Translations under genes and position numbers: made by a program
Notes under the pieces: model-generated
The model's input: only the letters and a program-made list of their open reading frames with translations
What the model was told of the DNA's origin: nothing
Databases searched by the model: none
Shown: positions 62,213-64,000 of the stretch, in pieces
How positions within the stretch are numbered: position 1 is the stretch's first letter
How the letters are laid out: each line of letters starts with the position of its first letter
NCBI GenBank assembly: GCA_020024555.1
Contig: JAHHTQ010000007.1
Location: 1 to 64,000, forward strand
DNA from: Angelakisella sp.
Lineage (GTDB): Bacteria; Bacillota; Clostridia; Oscillospirales; Ruminococcaceae
Direction: 5' to 3'
DNA: 64,000 bases

Positions 62213-62939
62213 TACCGCCATTTACGGAAATAATCTGTCCTGTAATATATTTAGCCTTTTCGGATACCAAAAAAGCTACTGTTTGCGCTATGTCATCAGC
62301 GCTACCGATATTGTTCAGTGGTATATCTTCACATAGAGCCTGCATATCTTCTTCGCTGAAATCTTGGTTCATATCTGTATCAATTACTCCCGGAGAAACG
62401 CAATTTACACGAATGTTCGACAATCCGACTTCCTTTGCAAGCGCCTTTGTAAAACCTATCAGCGCAGCCTTTGATGCTGAATAGTGAACTTCACAGCTTG
62501 CTCCTACTTCACCCCACATAGAAGCGATATTTACTATTGTACCTCTATGTACTTTTATCATATTCGGCAAGACGGATTTTGTGCATAAATAGGCGCTCTT
62601 TACATTTATATCAAACATATTGTCCCAGTCTTCTTCGGTTATGTCGGTAAATAATTTTTGCTGAGCAATACCCGCATTATTTATAAGTATTGTTACTTCT
62701 CCGATATCACGCACAATTTCGCTGTGCATTTTTTCAACTTCACTTTTAATGGATACATTACATTTATATGTTAAACACTGTACATTATATGTGTCTTTTA
62801 TATATTTGGCAAGAGTTTCAGCCTTATCTCTGTTTTTATTATAATTAATGGCAATATCACAGCCCATTTTTGCAAGTTCCTCTGCTATTTTTGCGCCTAT
62901 TCCACGTGAAGAACCGGTTACCAGTGCTATTTCTCTCAT
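62202..62939 (-). CDS. SDR-family reductase, probable EF-P 5-aminopentanone reductase (YmfI-like) or FabG
   Basis: This 245-residue short-chain dehydrogenase has cofactor motif TGSSRGIG, NNAG, and catalytic Ser/Tyr/Lys in IASMWGEVG...HYSASKAAL. It ends in ITGQIISVNGG. The stretch SMWGEVGASCEVHYSASK closely resembles Bacillus YmfI (SIWGETGASCEVLYSMAK), which finishes the 5-aminopentanol modification of elongation factor P, more than typical FabG. EF-P itself is not in the window. It follows an RluA gene by 11 bp in the same operon. Element copy E sits on its 3' end. Confidence 0.85.
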   Translation of the reverse strand: MREIALVTGSSRGIGAKIAEELAKMGCDIAINYNKNRDKAETLAKYIKDTYNVQCLTYKCNVSIKSEVEKMHSEIVRDIGEVTILINNAGIAQQKLFTDITEEDWDNMFDINVKSAYLCTKSVLPNMIKVHRGTIVNIASMWGEVGASCEVHYSASKAALIGFTKALAKEVGLSNIRVNCVSPGVIDTDMNQDFSEEDMQALCEDIPLNNIGSADDIAQTVAFLVSEKAKYITGQIISVNGGMII

Positions 62940-62950
62940 AAAATTTCCCT

Positions 62951-63925
62951 CTACTGTATATTTTGGTTTTTCTCATATAAACTACTGATGTCAAAAGGTC
63001 TGTTTTTCAGTGTAAATGTTTTGTCTTTAAGATAATTTAAATGCTCGGCATCTGTGGTAAAAGAAAAAGTCAAACTGTATGAACAAAGCGCCTGATACTT
63101 AAATGGGAGTCCCCTGTTCATCTGCGCTGTGCCATATTTTGTTTCGCCGATAAGCGGGTGACCGATGTATGCCATATGCGCTCTTATTTGGTGTGTTCTC
63201 CCTGTATGGAGAGTAACTTCTATTAATGAAAATTTATTGTCATTTTCAAGCACTTGGTATTCTGTGATAATTTTCAACCCGTTTTGTATAGGTCTGTTGA
63301 AAATTTCAACCTGTTTTTTGTCCGTGTCTTTTCTCAAAAAAGCGGTAACTGTGTTATGTTTTTCTTTTGGAACACCGAAAATAAGCGCGAGATATTTTTT
63401 GCTGATTTCCCTGTCTTTGATTTTTTGGTTAATTATACGTAAAGTTTGAGCATTTTTCGCGCAGATGACAATTCCGCTTGTGTTTCTGTCAATCCGGTTG
63501 CAAAGTGACGGAACAAAACTGTTTTCGTCACTTGGATTATAGGTTTTGTGATTATAGAGATAGTGAAGCACCCGATTTATAAGCGTATCGGGAGAATTAC
63601 TTTCGTCTTCGTGAACGACAAGTCCCACAGGCTTGTTTACCAGTAAAATATTATCGTCTTCATAAACAATATCAAGGCTGTCGCTAACCGATAAAAAAAC
63701 AAAGGGATTGTCGGCAGTTATTAAAAATTCGTCATTAACATAGACATCTACAATATCCCCTGTGATTAGTTTTGTGGATATTTCCGCGCGCTTTCTGTTA
63801 ATTTTAATGTTTTTTGTGCGTATAGCTTTGTACATTATACTTTTGGGCATAGCGGGCGCCGCTTTTGTCAAAAACTTATCCAGCCTTTGCCCACTGTCAT
63901 TTTCATTAATAATAAATTGTTTCAC
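62951..63925 (-). CDS. RluA-family RNA pseudouridine synthase
   Basis: This 324-residue enzyme isomerises uridine in rRNA or tRNA. An N-terminal S4 RNA-binding domain (DSGQRLDKFLTKAAP, KNIKINRKRAE) is followed by the catalytic domain. That domain has VNKPVGLVVHEDE and catalytic Asp in LCNRIDRNTSGIVICAKN, where His-Arg-Leu-Asp of the family reads Asn-Arg-Ile-Asp. EVTLHTGRTHQIRAHMAYIGHPLIGE follows. The start is GTG at 63925, five bases after AGGGGG. The specific target (RluC/RluD type) is unclear. The last 75 bases of the window are AT-rich and show no recognisable gene. Confidence 0.93.
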   Translation of the reverse strand: MKQFIINENDSGQRLDKFLTKAAPAMPKSIMYKAIRTKNIKINRKRAEISTKLITGDIVDVYVNDEFLITADNPFVFLSVSDSLDIVYEDDNILLVNKPVGLVVHEDESNSPDTLINRVLHYLYNHKTYNPSDENSFVPSLCNRIDRNTSGIVICAKNAQTLRIINQKIKDREISKKYLALIFGVPKEKHNTVTAFLRKDTDKKQVEIFNRPIQNGLKIITEYQVLENDNKFSLIEVTLHTGRTHQIRAHMAYIGHPLIGETKYGTAQMNRGLPFKYQALCSYSLTFSFTTDAEHLNYLKDKTFTLKNRPFDISSLYEKNQNIQ

Positions 63926-64000
63926 TGTTTCCCCCTGAATGTTTTACTGTTTAGTGTAATTTTATTTTTTCTCTCAAACATATCTTATAAATCTGTGGAT

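Overview
The window is AT-rich DNA from a low-GC Gram-positive anaerobe, most likely a host-associated member of the Clostridia. The evidence is a PolC-type replicative polymerase, an HrcA/CIRCE heat-shock operon, HPr proteins with a regulatory-serine motif, two-subunit transketolase, DegV, a DUF4364 protein, GGAGG ribosome sites with many TTG starts, and strong TTGACA/TATAAT promoters. I cannot name a genus from sequence alone. Both strands carry genes in short operons, usually separated by bidirectional stem-loop terminators.

Layout: a four-gene tRNA operon (Gly, Arg, His, Gln; 237-657), then a GIY-YIG protein, a surface polysaccharide O-acylation cluster (lipoprotein, MBOAT, DHHW; 1.5-4.7 kb), split transketolase diverging from phosphofructokinase (4.8-8.2 kb), and a large secreted, membrane-anchored IdeS/Mac-like cysteine protease (8.5-11.9 kb). 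Next come a DUF5301 protein and a GH31 glucosidase, a metal-resistance operon (ArsR/CadC regulator, free HMA metallochaperone, P1B ATPase; 15.0-17.6 kb), a heparinase II/III-like lyase with putative palindromic operators, and hrcA-grpE-dnaK-dnaJ (20.2-25.1 kb). A LytTR/LiaF-like pair, a Cys/Gly-rich mini-protein, a ClpC-like ATPase, prfC, secDF, an amino acid permease, a His-less HPr-like protein, rnhA, glpK and true HPr fill 25-40 kb. The right part holds a heterodimeric ABC exporter, degV, ispG-CPBP protease-polC, a secreted flavin reductase, DUF4364-membrane protein-cysS, a DedA-like protein, a family 4 uracil-DNA glycosylase, a small kinase, a cysteine desulfurase-thiI-CinA-like operon, and rluA-SDR.

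Most genes are housekeeping. The most unusual signals are: (1) a five-copy family of small non-coding, multi-hairpin elements with terminal inverted repeats. Three copies are bracketed by a duplicated host stem-loop (20-34 bp), as if the element inserts into terminators and duplicates the whole hairpin. (2) An IdeS-like immunoglobulin-protease homologue with the full catalytic set. (3) A PolC in which the 3'-5' exonuclease domain is cleanly absent. (4) A CPBP membrane protease at the position where rseP commonly lies in the ispG-polC locus.
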